Of a stretch of DNA of 20,228 nucleotides, positions 8,587-15,941 are shown in pieces. The position numbers and the translations under genes are program-made. The DNA is taken from positions 1 to 20,228 of IMG/VR virus record IMGVR_UViG_3300030102_001382, one strand, 5' to 3'. The notes beneath the pieces are model-generated. The model had not been told where the DNA came from, did not search any database, and saw only the letters and a program-made list of their open reading frames with translations. The DNA comes from a virus. Numbering within the stretch: position 1 is the stretch's first letter; every line of letters starts with the position of its first letter.

Positions 8587-11163
8587 TCAAGTTTTTACTA
8601 ACAACTCTGTTGCTGAAATAGCTGTACCTGCCAACACACTTGGGCTATCTGCTGTCTCACCTATTGTCCCATCTGACTGCACGAAATATTGTTGTCCTGC
8701 AGTGAGGTTTAATTGATTGTCTGATACAGAACCTATAATGTCTATTGATGCATTGCCACCGTCTGCTACTTGACCTCTGTTAATTGTCGTGCCAGTAACT
8801 TGAACCGTTTCAAGGTCAGTTGTATTACCTTCATCAATGTAAGCATTTACAATTACATTATTGTCAGGGTCAAAGACAGAGCTTGATGCAGAGGTAGTAG
8901 TTGCTGAAAATTGTTGTGCAGAAGAAGCTGTTATAGAAGTTCCTGAAACTGTTAATTCTACTAGCTTACCTATGTCACTAGCTGCACCGTCCCTAAAAAA
9001 CACAATACTTTTATCAGCCGTTGAGCTATACGATACACTATTTCTTTGGGCTGATCCACTATGCCACACTACAGCAGTTCCAAAACTTATAGATGTTCCT
9101 GATACAGTTCCTGTTCTTGCAGTTCCAAACTGTGAATTGCCTTGATCTGGAAAAATAATAATAACTTTATTACTAGTTGAATCAAACGTGATGCTACTTT
9201 GAAAAAAGTCATTTTCTGTAAACTCAACAGGAGTACCAAAACTCACAGAAGTTCCACTAATTGTAGCCACTACTGCTTTACCTTTATTTGAATCCCCACC
9301 ATCTCTATATGCTATTACTGCTTTATTGTTAGCACTATCAAATGTTGACATTAGTGTTTCATGGTTTACATCCCCAGCTTCAAACTCTGCTGCTGAACCA
9401 AAAGAAATACTTGTGCCTGATACAGTTCCTACAATGGCTTTACCTTTTGAGCTATCTCCAACATCAGAATACGAAATAAGAAACTTATTGTTACTAGAGT
9501 CAAAAACTACAGTTGGAAATGTCGCATGAGCACTTTCAAAAACCGCCTCACTGCCAAAGCTAATAGAGTTGTCAGAAGGATCAACAGTGCCTACAATAGC
9601 TGTTCCATAATTGCTGTTACCATTATCTTTATAAACTATGACCACTTTGTTATTACTTGAGTCAAATGCTATACCATGACTGGGTTGTAGACCTGTAGTA
9701 TTAGCTGCATTAAAAGTTACTGGTGTACCAAAACTTATACCGCTACCAGATACCGTCCCTACAACTGCTTTACCATGTCCATTAGAAGTATCTTTGTATG
9801 CTATTACAACTCTGTCACTATTTGTATCGTAGGCAATAGCTTGTCCACCATTAGTGCCTGTATTAACAACTGAAGTAGCACCAATTGAAAGTGCAGACTC
9901 AGAAACTCCTCCTCTCGACATACCAATGTAGTTTTTAGAAGTAACGTTAGCTGCTAGTACTGAATAGACAACAGCAGTTCCCTTGTCAGAATTACCTTCA
10001 TCTTCATAGCCAATAATAACTTTACCTGTACTTGGATCATTAGCTACCGCTAAATATTCTACTGCACCTGCTTCAAAAACAAACGCAGTATCAAAAGAAA
10101 TAGAGGCATCACTAACTGTACCTACAATACCAGTTCCTTTATTAGAGTTGCCTCCATCTCTAAAAGCTATAAATATTTTTTCAGAAGCTGGGTCATATAT
10201 TATTTTGTTTTCCCTAGAAGTTGCAGCTTCATAAACTGTTTCACCACCAAAACTTATAGAGGTTCCGCTTACTGTTCCTACAACAGCAGTACCATGATCA
10301 TTATTATCTTGATCCATCCATATTACAACTACCTTCTGATTCTTTTCATCATAAGCAGCCGCTACGTGACTTACAGCATCATCTTTAAATTTAACAGCAG
10401 TTCCAAAACTAATTGAAGTGCCACTTACAGTTCCTACAATAGCTGTACCTTTGTCAGAATTACCTATGTCTTCGTAGGCAATAACAATTTTTTCATTACT
10501 TGAATCGTACACTATAGAAAGATACCGAACATTGGCTTCTTCAAATACTGTTGGACTTCCAAAACTTATAGATGATCCACTTACTTTTCCTACAATAGCA
10601 GTGCCATAATCATTATTGTCATCATCTCTGTAAGCAATTACTACTTGTTCAGAAGTTGAGTCATATACACTTGCTATTCTATCTGTCTGCGCACTTTCAA
10701 AAACTACAGCAGTTCCAAAACTTATAGTAGTGCCACTTACTGTGCCGACTATTGCTGTACCATGTTGTGAGTTACCTACATCTCTGTATGCTATAACTAT
10801 TTTTTCATTACTAGCATCATAAGTAGCTGTTATCATATCTGCATTTGCGCTTTCAAATACTACAGGTGTTCCGAAGCTTATACTTGTGCCGCTAATTGTA
10901 CCAACTACTGCTGTACCGAAACCACCGTTACCTGAGTCTGTGTAAGCTATAACTACTCTATCTGTGCTAGTATCATAGGCTGCTGCTACAAATTGTGTTG
11001 ATCCACCCTCAAACTCTACAGGCGTACCAAGCTGTGAAGCAACTGGTGTAACAACACTAACAGTTCCATCACTATTTATAACAACAGGTTTACCACTTGA
11101 TAACGTACCACTGGCTACTGCTTTAAACTCACCACTTTCTTCAGCCCCTATACGTTTTAGCAT
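8587..11163 (-). CDS. Double seven-bladed beta-propeller-like tail protein C, 858 aa
   Basis: The sequence shows an N-terminal beta module (1-45, with VASGTLSSGKPVVINSDGT), seven ~52-residue repeats (46-403), a linker (404-430, VTSKNYIGMSRGG), seven more repeats (431-793) and a C-terminal module (794-858, GQQYFVQSDGT...PSVLAGTAISATELLVK). The unit pattern is G(T/S)PVVFESA..., YDSSNEKIVIAYRD, xGNSxxGTAIVG, TVSGTSISF. Four predicted strands per unit and a count of seven per array indicate beta-propellers. The C-terminal module is, from memory, common at the ends of phage fibre-type proteins. The first array is the most regular of the five; the second is looser in units 1, 6 and 7. It starts 2 bases after the 884-aa paralogue's stop, with AAAGGG as ribosome binding site. 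Receptor or glycan binding is inferred; no sialidase-type catalytic set is evident. Confidence 0.75.
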   Translation of the reverse strand: MLKRIGAEESGEFKAVASGTLSSGKPVVINSDGTVSVVTPVASQLGTPVEFEGGSTQFVAAAYDTSTDRVVIAYTDSGNGGFGTAVVGTISGTSISFGTPVVFESANADMITATYDASNEKIVIAYRDVGNSQHGTAIVGTVSGTTISFGTAVVFESAQTDRIASVYDSTSEQVVIAYRDDDNNDYGTAIVGKVSGSSISFGSPTVFEEANVRYLSIVYDSSNEKIVIAYEDIGNSDKGTAIVGTVSGTSISFGTAVKFKDDAVSHVAAAYDEKNQKVVVIWMDQDNNDHGTAVVGTVSGTSISFGGETVYEAATSRENKIIYDPASEKIFIAFRDGGNSNKGTGIVGTVSDASISFDTAFVFEAGAVEYLAVANDPSTGKVIIGYEDEGNSDKGTAVVYSVLAANVTSKNYIGMSRGGVSESALSIGATSVVNTGTNGGQAIAYDTNSDRVVIAYKDTSNGHGKAVVGTVSGSGISFGTPVTFNAANTTGLQPSHGIAFDSSNNKVVIVYKDNGNSNYGTAIVGTVDPSDNSISFGSEAVFESAHATFPTVVFDSSNNKFLISYSDVGDSSKGKAIVGTVSGTSISFGSAAEFEAGDVNHETLMSTFDSANNKAVIAYRDGGDSNKGKAVVATISGTSVSFGTPVEFTENDFFQSSITFDSTSNKVIIIFPDQGNSQFGTARTGTVSGTSISFGTAVVWHSGSAQRNSVSYSSTADKSIVFFRDGAASDIGKLVELTVSGTSITASSAQQFSATTTSASSSVFDPDNNVIVNAYIDEGNTTDLETVQVTGTTINRGQVADGGNASIDIIGSVSDNQLNLTAGQQYFVQSDGTIGETADSPSVLAGTAISATELLVKT
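8785..9873 (-). repeat. Seven tandem blade repeats, second array of the 858-aa protein
   Basis: Seven units of 48-58 residues. Units 2-4 are close to consensus and units 6-7 drift. Unit 1 lacks the usual leading GTPVVF strand, reading SVVNTGTNGG instead. Confidence 0.8.
9955..11028 (-). repeat. Seven tandem blade repeats, first array of the 858-aa protein
   Basis: The most regular array in the window: six 52-residue units and a shortened seventh, nearly all with (Y/W)xD...GNS/DNN...GTAxVG. The high regularity suggests recent duplication or repeated exchange between units. Confidence 0.85.
10247..10278. repeat. 32-base exact repeat, copy 1 (in 858-aa gene)
   Basis: A 32-base stretch coding for the GTVSGTSISFG strand region. 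It is identical to 12298-12329 in the neighbouring gene, including synonymous positions. It starts ccaaaacttatagagg on the plus strand. Confidence 0.9.
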
Positions 11164-11165
11164 AG

Positions 11166-13820
11166 TTACCCTTTCACTATTAATTTAGTCGCAGACACAG
11201 CCGTACCTGCAATGACACTAGGATTACCAGCACTTGTAGCTAATGTACCATCTGTTTGTACAAAATATCGTTTACCTGGTGATAAACTTAACTGATTTTC
11301 TGATATGCCACCTTGTGTATCTATGATACCATTATTACCATCGGTTACTTGTCCTCTAGTGACTGCTCTTGTATCTGAGCTATACACAAGTGCTTTACCA
11401 ATACTGCTATCATCATGATCACGAAAGCCAATTACTACTTTTTCTGCTGTGCTATCATAGGCTGTATTCATAAACCTTGTATCACCTGCTTCAAAAACAA
11501 GTTTATCACTTACTGAGAGAGATGTGCCACTAATTGTTATGTCTACAGCAGATCCTTTATTACTATTACTTCTATCTCTAAAAGCTGCTACTATTGTACC
11601 TGTCGATGCGTTGTATGCTGCACCACTGACATACAGATCGGACGCAGAAGAGGTTCCATTGATACGGACTGCTGATCCAACAGAAACACTTGTGCCACTT
11701 ACTGTTGCCACAACACCAGTAAGAGCATCTGAAGTGCTTACATCCTCATATAGGATAAGAACTTTATCATTAGAGCTATCATAGACTGCTGCCTTTGGAT
11801 TAGCGTTAACTCCTAAGCTTGTTTCAGAACCAAAAGAAATGTCAGTGCCACTTATTGTACCAACCACAACTTTTCCTAAAGAATTATCAACGTCTCTAAA
11901 AGCAATAATAAGTTTACCATCACTATTAAAAACTGCTTCTAAACTATTAGGTCTGTTAGAAGAAAGGTTGGCTTCAGTACCAAAAGAAATATCAGTGCCG
12001 CTTACTGTACCTATTCTAACTCTTCCTTGAAAAGGACTAGACCCTTCTGTATAGAAAACAGCTACCTTTCCACTAACACTGTCAAACGTAACCCCATTTC
12101 GTCCTGGGCTATTAGTATCATATGTTGCCGCACTTCCAAAACTAATTGAGTTATCTGATGGATCAACAGTACCAACAAATGCTTTACCATCATTTCCAGA
12201 ACCAGTATCTTTAGTTGTAATAACTACTTTATTATTTGTACTGTCAAAAGCAACTCCACCATCATCATTAGCACTACTTAAAAAAACAACTTCAGTGCCA
12301 AAACTTATAGAGGTTCCGCTTACTGTTCCAACTATCGCTGTACCGAAATTAGAATTACCTGCGTCTTTATATGCAATAACTACTCTGTTAGAGTTGCTAT
12401 CGTAAACAGCTCCCATTTTTGCTTCTGTACTACCAGAATTATAAGTAGCTGTAGAGCCAACAGAAGCAGCAGAACCTGTATTAAAAACAGAACCTCTTAA
12501 TATTCCTATGTAATTTTCTGAGGTAAGGTTTGCATTTGAGTAAGCGTTTTGTACTACTCTTGATGTACCATGTTCAGAGTTATTGTCATCTGTATATGAA
12601 ACAACTACTTTTTTAGCATTGCTATCATAAGCAAGAGTAGTTGGTTGTGTTACTGTACCTGCTTCAAATACTGTAGGTGTCCCATGACCACCTGCATTAG
12701 GCATTGTGTCATTTGGATCAAGAATGTCTGTGCCAGATATTCTAGGTAAAGCTATCTTTCCTTTGCTGGAATCTTGTGGGTCACGATATGCAACTACAAC
12801 TAAATTAGCGTTAGCATCATAAACAGCACTGAGAGCATGTGCGTTTCCTGATTCAAATCCATATGTAGGTCTTTCAGTTATAGTTATAGAAGTTCCTGAT
12901 ACAACACCTACAGCAACTTTACCTTCAGATGATCTTGAGTAAAATAAAGCTAATTTTTGATTTGTTGAATCGTAAGCAATCGCAGTAGAATCACCACTCA
13001 TTGCAGAACTGGTTATGACTACTGGTGTACCAAAACTTATAGAGGTTCCTGATATTGTACCCACAGCTACTGAGGTATAATTTGAGTTACCATCATCACG
13101 ATACAAAACTACAGTTCTATCCGCATTGGCATCATATGCTGCACTAATTTTATCAGCAGCACCAGACTCAAAAGTTGCTGCTGTACCAAAACTTATAGAA
13201 GTTCCTGACACAGTTCCAACAATTGATTTACCTGTCTTTGTTCCTCCTGAATTATTTCTCCATGAGAATACAACCTTATTTGCACTAGAATCAAAGCTTG
13301 CTGCAAAGTCAGCATTTACAGAATCGCTACTGCTTGTAAACTGTTGAGCAGAACCAAACGATATACTTGTTCCGCTGACTGTGCCTACGATAGCCTTTCC
13401 TTTATCGCTATCACCATTATCTGCATACCCTATAACTACTTTGTTGTTAGAAGAGTCAAAAGTAATTGCAGTTCTACTTGTAGACGCTGCATTAAATACA
13501 ACTGGAGTCCCAAAAGAAATACTATTATCACTAGCAGTAACAGTTCCTACCACAGCAGTACCATGACCACCATTTCCTGCATCTTTGTAAGATATAACAA
13601 CTTTATTATTAGAAGAGTCAAAAGTAGATGATATATTTGACATTGTAGCAGATTCAAATACAGACTCTGACCCTATAGCAGCAGTAGCAGAGCTTATTCC
13701 TACAACACTAACAGTGCCATCAGAGTTGACCACAACTGGCTTACCGCTTGGCAGTGTGCCACTAGCTAAGACACGTTCCTGTCTTGCTAAACTCTCATCA
13801 TTGCCTATGACACGAAGCAT
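11166..13820 (-). CDS. Double seven-bladed beta-propeller-like tail protein B, 884 aa
   Basis: A paralogue of its neighbour with the same plan: N-terminal module 1-49 (LASGTLPSGKPVVVNSDGT), seven repeats (50-427), a linker containing LTSENYIGILRG (428-454), seven repeats (455-820), and a C-terminal module (821-884) ending ATKLIVKG. Repeat 6 of the first array carries an extra loop of about 13 residues (ILDPNDTMPNAGGHG) where others read ISFG. Several units of the second array (3-6) have drifted from the consensus and lost the GNS turn. The last unit of each array lacks the ISFG strand while the first begins with it, as expected for ring closure. GGAG about 10 bases upstream supports the ATG. 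The last codons AAA GGG plus TAA form the ribosome binding site of the next gene. Likely tail adsorption protein; function unproven. Confidence 0.75.
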   Translation of the reverse strand: MLRVIGNDESLARQERVLASGTLPSGKPVVVNSDGTVSVVGISSATAAIGSESVFESATMSNISSTFDSSNNKVVISYKDAGNGGHGTAVVGTVTASDNSISFGTPVVFNAASTSRTAITFDSSNNKVVIGYADNGDSDKGKAIVGTVSGTSISFGSAQQFTSSSDSVNADFAASFDSSANKVVFSWRNNSGGTKTGKSIVGTVSGTSISFGTAATFESGAADKISAAYDANADRTVVLYRDDGNSNYTSVAVGTISGTSISFGTPVVITSSAMSGDSTAIAYDSTNQKLALFYSRSSEGKVAVGVVSGTSITITERPTYGFESGNAHALSAVYDANANLVVVAYRDPQDSSKGKIALPRISGTDILDPNDTMPNAGGHGTPTVFEAGTVTQPTTLAYDSNAKKVVVSYTDDNNSEHGTSRVVQNAYSNANLTSENYIGILRGSVFNTGSAASVGSTATYNSGSTEAKMGAVYDSNSNRVVIAYKDAGNSNFGTAIVGTVSGTSISFGTEVVFLSSANDDGGVAFDSTNNKVVITTKDTGSGNDGKAFVGTVDPSDNSISFGSAATYDTNSPGRNGVTFDSVSGKVAVFYTEGSSPFQGRVRIGTVSGTDISFGTEANLSSNRPNSLEAVFNSDGKLIIAFRDVDNSLGKVVVGTISGTDISFGSETSLGVNANPKAAVYDSSNDKVLILYEDVSTSDALTGVVATVSGTSVSVGSAVRINGTSSASDLYVSGAAYNASTGTIVAAFRDRSNSNKGSAVDITISGTSLSVSDKLVFEAGDTRFMNTAYDSTAEKVVIGFRDHDDSSIGKALVYSSDTRAVTRGQVTDGNNGIIDTQGGISENQLSLSPGKRYFVQTDGTLATSAGNPSVIAGTAVSATKLIVKG
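11169..11174 (-). promoter_or_regulatory. Ribosome binding site inside the end of a propeller gene
   Basis: AAAGGG, the Lys-Gly codons just before the TAA of the 884-aa gene, lies 5 bases before the ATG of the 858-aa gene. It both ends one protein and starts the next, and it decides the 11163 start. Confidence 0.75.
11361..12458 (-). repeat. Seven tandem blade repeats, second array of the 884-aa protein
   Basis: Seven units of 50-56 residues, more divergent than the first array: units 3-6 have variable turns (TEGSSPFQG, RDVDNSLG, EDVSTSDA). The unit count is still exactly seven. Confidence 0.8.
12298..12329. repeat. 32-base exact repeat, copy 2 (in 884-aa gene)
   Basis: Identical to 10247-10278. 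Shorter near-copies (about 14-24 bases) recur at other units, for example around 10560, 13030, 13190, 14625 and 15250. Confidence 0.9.
12540..13673 (-). repeat. Seven tandem blade repeats, first array of the 884-aa protein
   Basis: Seven units of 51-65 residues. Unit 6 is longest because of an extra acidic/Pro loop, and unit 5 has lost the usual acidic turn (YSRSSEGK). The last unit ends at NAY before the linker. Confidence 0.8.
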
Positions 13821-13825
13821 TATTG

Positions 13826-14089
13826 TTACTCTCCGTCATCCTCATCAGGGTCTACCCAATCTGAGTTGGCTGACCAAGTTGTACCATCTAGTTTGTACTT
13901 GTTGCCCACCCAATCGCTTGGTGCGTTAGTTACGTTTTCTACAATAGTAGTATTGCCGCTATTTAGATCAGCAATAATAAACTGAGCAGGATCACCCACT
14001 GTAATATTATCTGCTGTTGCTGTTATTGTTACGTCATCTGCAAGTAGATACTTGCTTAACTTAGTTGATGTTTCTACGATAGTTTTCAT
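13826..14089 (-). CDS. Small conserved phage protein, 87 aa
   Basis: An 87-residue acidic protein starting MKTIVETSTKLSKYLLADD. A beta-rich middle carries GDPAQFIIADLNSGN, and the C-terminus has VGNKYKLDGTTWSANSDW followed by an Asp/Glu tail. I recall near-identical small proteins between tail-fibre genes of marine cyanophages and pelagiphages, with no known function. The KYxLDGTTWxxNxDW pattern resembles short carbohydrate-binding or fibre-tip motifs, but that is speculation. It lies between two propeller genes: its ribosome binding site AAAGG is formed by the last codons of the upstream propeller gene, and its own last codons (Asp-Gly-Glu) include GGAG, which serves the next one. This tight coupling suggests it is made together with the propeller proteins, perhaps as an accessory or assembly protein. 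Confidence 0.7.
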   Translation of the reverse strand: MKTIVETSTKLSKYLLADDVTITATADNITVGDPAQFIIADLNSGNTTIVENVTNAPSDWVGNKYKLDGTTWSANSDWVDPDEDDGE

Positions 14090-14092
14090 TCT

Positions 14093-15550
14093 TTAACCTT
14101 TCACTATTAGTTCCGTAGCTGATATAGCAGTTCCTGCTGTTACTGAAGGATCACCTGCTGTTAATCCTAGTGTACCATTATTTTGAACAAATAAAGTTTG
14201 CCCTGCAGTAAGACTGCTTTGATTTCTGTCAATTCTGTTTGTTGTATTTATTATTGCACTTTGTCCATCTGCAAACGCACCATCTGAAAAACCTACGAAG
14301 TTTTCTGAGGTGAGGTTAGTTTGGCTATAAGCACTACGAACAACGGCAGACGTACCGTGACTTGAGTTACCATTATCGTGAAAAGAAACAACATTTACTT
14401 TACTATTGCTGTCATATGCAGATGCTATGTATTCAGTGCTGGCTGCATTAAAAGTTACAGCAGACCCAAAACTAATTGAAGTGCCACTTACAGTTCCTTC
14501 TATAAATTTTCCATGACTAGAATCACCTCCGTCAGCATAAAAAATTACAGTTTTTGCAGCAGCCTGATTATATGATATTGATATGCTTGAAGTATTACCA
14601 GACTCAAACTCTACAGGACTACCAAAACTTATAGAAGTACCATCAACAGTTCCTACGACTGCTTTACCTTTACTGCTATCATCTATGTCTTTGTAAGCGA
14701 TTACAACTTTACCATTATCTGTATCAAAAGTTGAGGCAGTAACTCTAGTGTCACCAGACTCAAACTCTGCAGCCGAACCAAAGCTAATACTTGTACCACT
14801 TACTGTGCCAACAACAGCTTTACCTTTATCGCTGTCTGCATCATCCCTAAAAACAATTACAGCTTTTCCATTGGTGCTGTCAAAAGTTCCAGAAATATCT
14901 CTTGTAGCTCCGCTTTCAAAAATTACACCAGTGCCGAAAGAAATATCAGTGCCACTTATTGTACCAACTGCAGCATAACCAAAATTAAATACGGCTGAGT
15001 TAGTCCAGGCTACGACAATCTTACCAGTGCCGCTGTCAAAAATGCAAGCGATAGGCTCTGCTGTCATCGTATCGGTAACAATTGCTGAAACAGATCCAAA
15101 GCTAATACTTGTACCACTCACAGTTCCAACAACAGCATAAGGATCACCATCACTATTGTCGTGACGAAAAGCTATAACAACTTTGTTTTCATTAGAAGCA
15201 AAAGCAGCAGATAAAAATCTTACTTGGTTGCTGAGAAAAACTACAGGTGATCCAAAACTTATAGAAGTACCACTTACAGTTCCTACTACTGCTGTTCCAT
15301 AGTTTGAGTTGCCATCGTCTTTATAAGCTACAACTACTTTATTGTTAGAGCTATCAAATGTAGATGCTATATATTCAGTTGTAGCACTTTCAAAAACTAC
15401 CTCACTACCAACAGATTGAGTAATAGAAGTTTCTGCAACAACACTTACAGTATTATCTGCATTAACAATAACAGATGCACCATTAGTTAAAGCACCAGAG
15501 GCCACTGCCCTGATCTCACTATCCTTTGCAATATTACCAAAAGACTTCAT
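14093..15550 (-). CDS. Single seven-bladed beta-propeller-like tail protein A, 485 aa
   Basis: The shortest of three paralogues. It has an N-terminal module 1-47 (VASGALTNGASVIVNADNT), seven ~52-residue repeats (48-405) and a C-terminal module (about 406-485) that reads without interruption from LTSENFVGFSDGAF to SLTAGQTLFVQNNGT and ATELIVKG. Unit signatures are STFDSSNNKVVVAYKDDGNSNYG and TAVVGTVSGTSISFGS. Units 2 and 3 are irregular in the turn (RHDNSDGDP, TNSAVFNFG). The seventh unit lacks the ISFG strand and the first begins with it, as in a propeller closed by a strand from the N-terminus. Only a weak GAAAG-type ribosome binding site precedes the ATG. As the single-propeller form, it may represent the ancestral layout of the two double-propeller paralogues. 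Role in adsorption is inferred. Confidence 0.75.
   Translation of the reverse strand: MKSFGNIAKDSEIRAVASGALTNGASVIVNADNTVSVVAETSITQSVGSEVVFESATTEYIASTFDSSNNKVVVAYKDDGNSNYGTAVVGTVSGTSISFGSPVVFLSNQVRFLSAAFASNENKVVIAFRHDNSDGDPYAVVGTVSGTSISFGSVSAIVTDTMTAEPIACIFDSGTGKIVVAWTNSAVFNFGYAAVGTISGTDISFGTGVIFESGATRDISGTFDSTNGKAVIVFRDDADSDKGKAVVGTVSGTSISFGSAAEFESGDTRVTASTFDTDNGKVVIAYKDIDDSSKGKAVVGTVDGTSISFGSPVEFESGNTSSISISYNQAAAKTVIFYADGGDSSHGKFIEGTVSGTSISFGSAVTFNAASTEYIASAYDSNSKVNVVSFHDNGNSSHGTSAVVRSAYSQTNLTSENFVGFSDGAFADGQSAIINTTNRIDRNQSSLTAGQTLFVQNNGTLGLTAGDPSVTAGTAISATELIVKG
14097..14101 (-). promoter_or_regulatory. Ribosome binding site inside the end of a propeller gene
   Basis: AAAGG from the Lys-Gly codons (AAA GGT) before the TAA of the 485-aa gene lies 7 bases before the ATG of the 87-aa gene. 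The surrounding bases match those at the end of the 884-aa gene. Confidence 0.75.
14336..15409 (-). repeat. Seven tandem ~52-codon blade repeats in the 485-aa protein
   Basis: Seven consecutive ~156-base units, each ending in TVSGTSISF or a variant except the last. Unit starts can be read from the recurring GS/GT + hydrophobic + F segment. Period and count were found by aligning the translation by hand. Confidence 0.85.
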
Positions 15551-15564
15551 TAAGCTACTTTCTA

Positions 15565-15927
15565 TTAAGCGTCATCTATTTCTTCGTATGAAAGAACAGC
15601 AGACAGATCTCCTGCTGCACTTGCTTGTATCTTAAGTATATCGCTTTCGTTTAAATATAGCCCCATGTTTTTATCAATTGGCAACAATGTACTACCTGCT
15701 GCAACTGTAATACCCTTAGCTATATAATGATCTGCACTTGATCTTGTAATCCATACAGATATTTCAGCAGAGTTAGTGCCATCTATATTAGCTATAATTA
15801 ACGAATTAAGTTTACATAATTTATCTGCCGCACACGTTAATAAACTAACTGCACTTGCAGCAACATCAGCATCTAGCACTGTCTTAGCTAGAATATTGGT
15901 GACTGCTACCACATTTGGATTTGCCAT
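15565..15927 (-). CDS. Small virion protein, 120 aa
   Basis: A 120-residue protein, beta-rich by eye, starting MANPNVVAVTNILAKTVLDADV. It contains CAADKLCKLNSLIIANIDGT (about 32-51) and ISVWITRSSADHYIAKGITV, and ends in an acidic YEEIDDA. The pattern of a short helix followed by strands ending in LPIDKNMGLYLNESDILKIQ recalls small proteins that I remember near fibre genes of marine phages, where they are labelled structural or hypothetical. There are two Cys residues (32 and 38), no signal peptide and no membrane segment. A strong AAGGAG element 7 bases before the ATG implies high expression, unlike the weak site of the gene that follows. That would suit a protein needed in many copies, such as a fibre or decoration component. 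Function not established. Confidence 0.7.
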   Translation of the reverse strand: MANPNVVAVTNILAKTVLDADVAASAVSLLTCAADKLCKLNSLIIANIDGTNSAEISVWITRSSADHYIAKGITVAAGSTLLPIDKNMGLYLNESDILKIQASAAGDLSAVLSYEEIDDA

Positions 15928-15934
15928 TTAAAAA

Positions 15935-15940
15935 CTCCTT
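15935..15940 (-). promoter_or_regulatory. Strong ribosome binding site of the 120-aa gene
   Basis: AAGGAG, 7 bases before the ATG at 15927, between the fibre stop and the small virion gene. It is the best Shine-Dalgarno match in the adsorption block. Confidence 0.75.
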
Positions 15941-15941
15941 T

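Noticed and set aside
8549-8590. TTGACA on the minus strand at the end of the 858-aa gene, possible -35 box
   Set aside because: The TGA stop forms part of it, and no good -10 box lies about 17 bases downstream. It is probably chance.
13344-13631. Plus-strand open frame with several Cys codons
   Set aside because: It mirrors blade-repeat codons on the other strand. Similar shadows recur in every repeat gene.
8587-15550. Repeats read as Asp-box sialidase or neuraminidase
   Set aside because: The D-x-G-N-S turn resembles an Asp box, but the Thr-Trp end of that motif is missing in the blades and no sialidase catalytic set (Arg triad, Tyr/Glu pair) was found. Only a propeller-like fold is claimed.
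8587-15550. Regular repeats as a possible CRISPR array
   Set aside because: The period of about 156 bases is in frame and coding, with gradual divergence and no spacer-repeat alternation.
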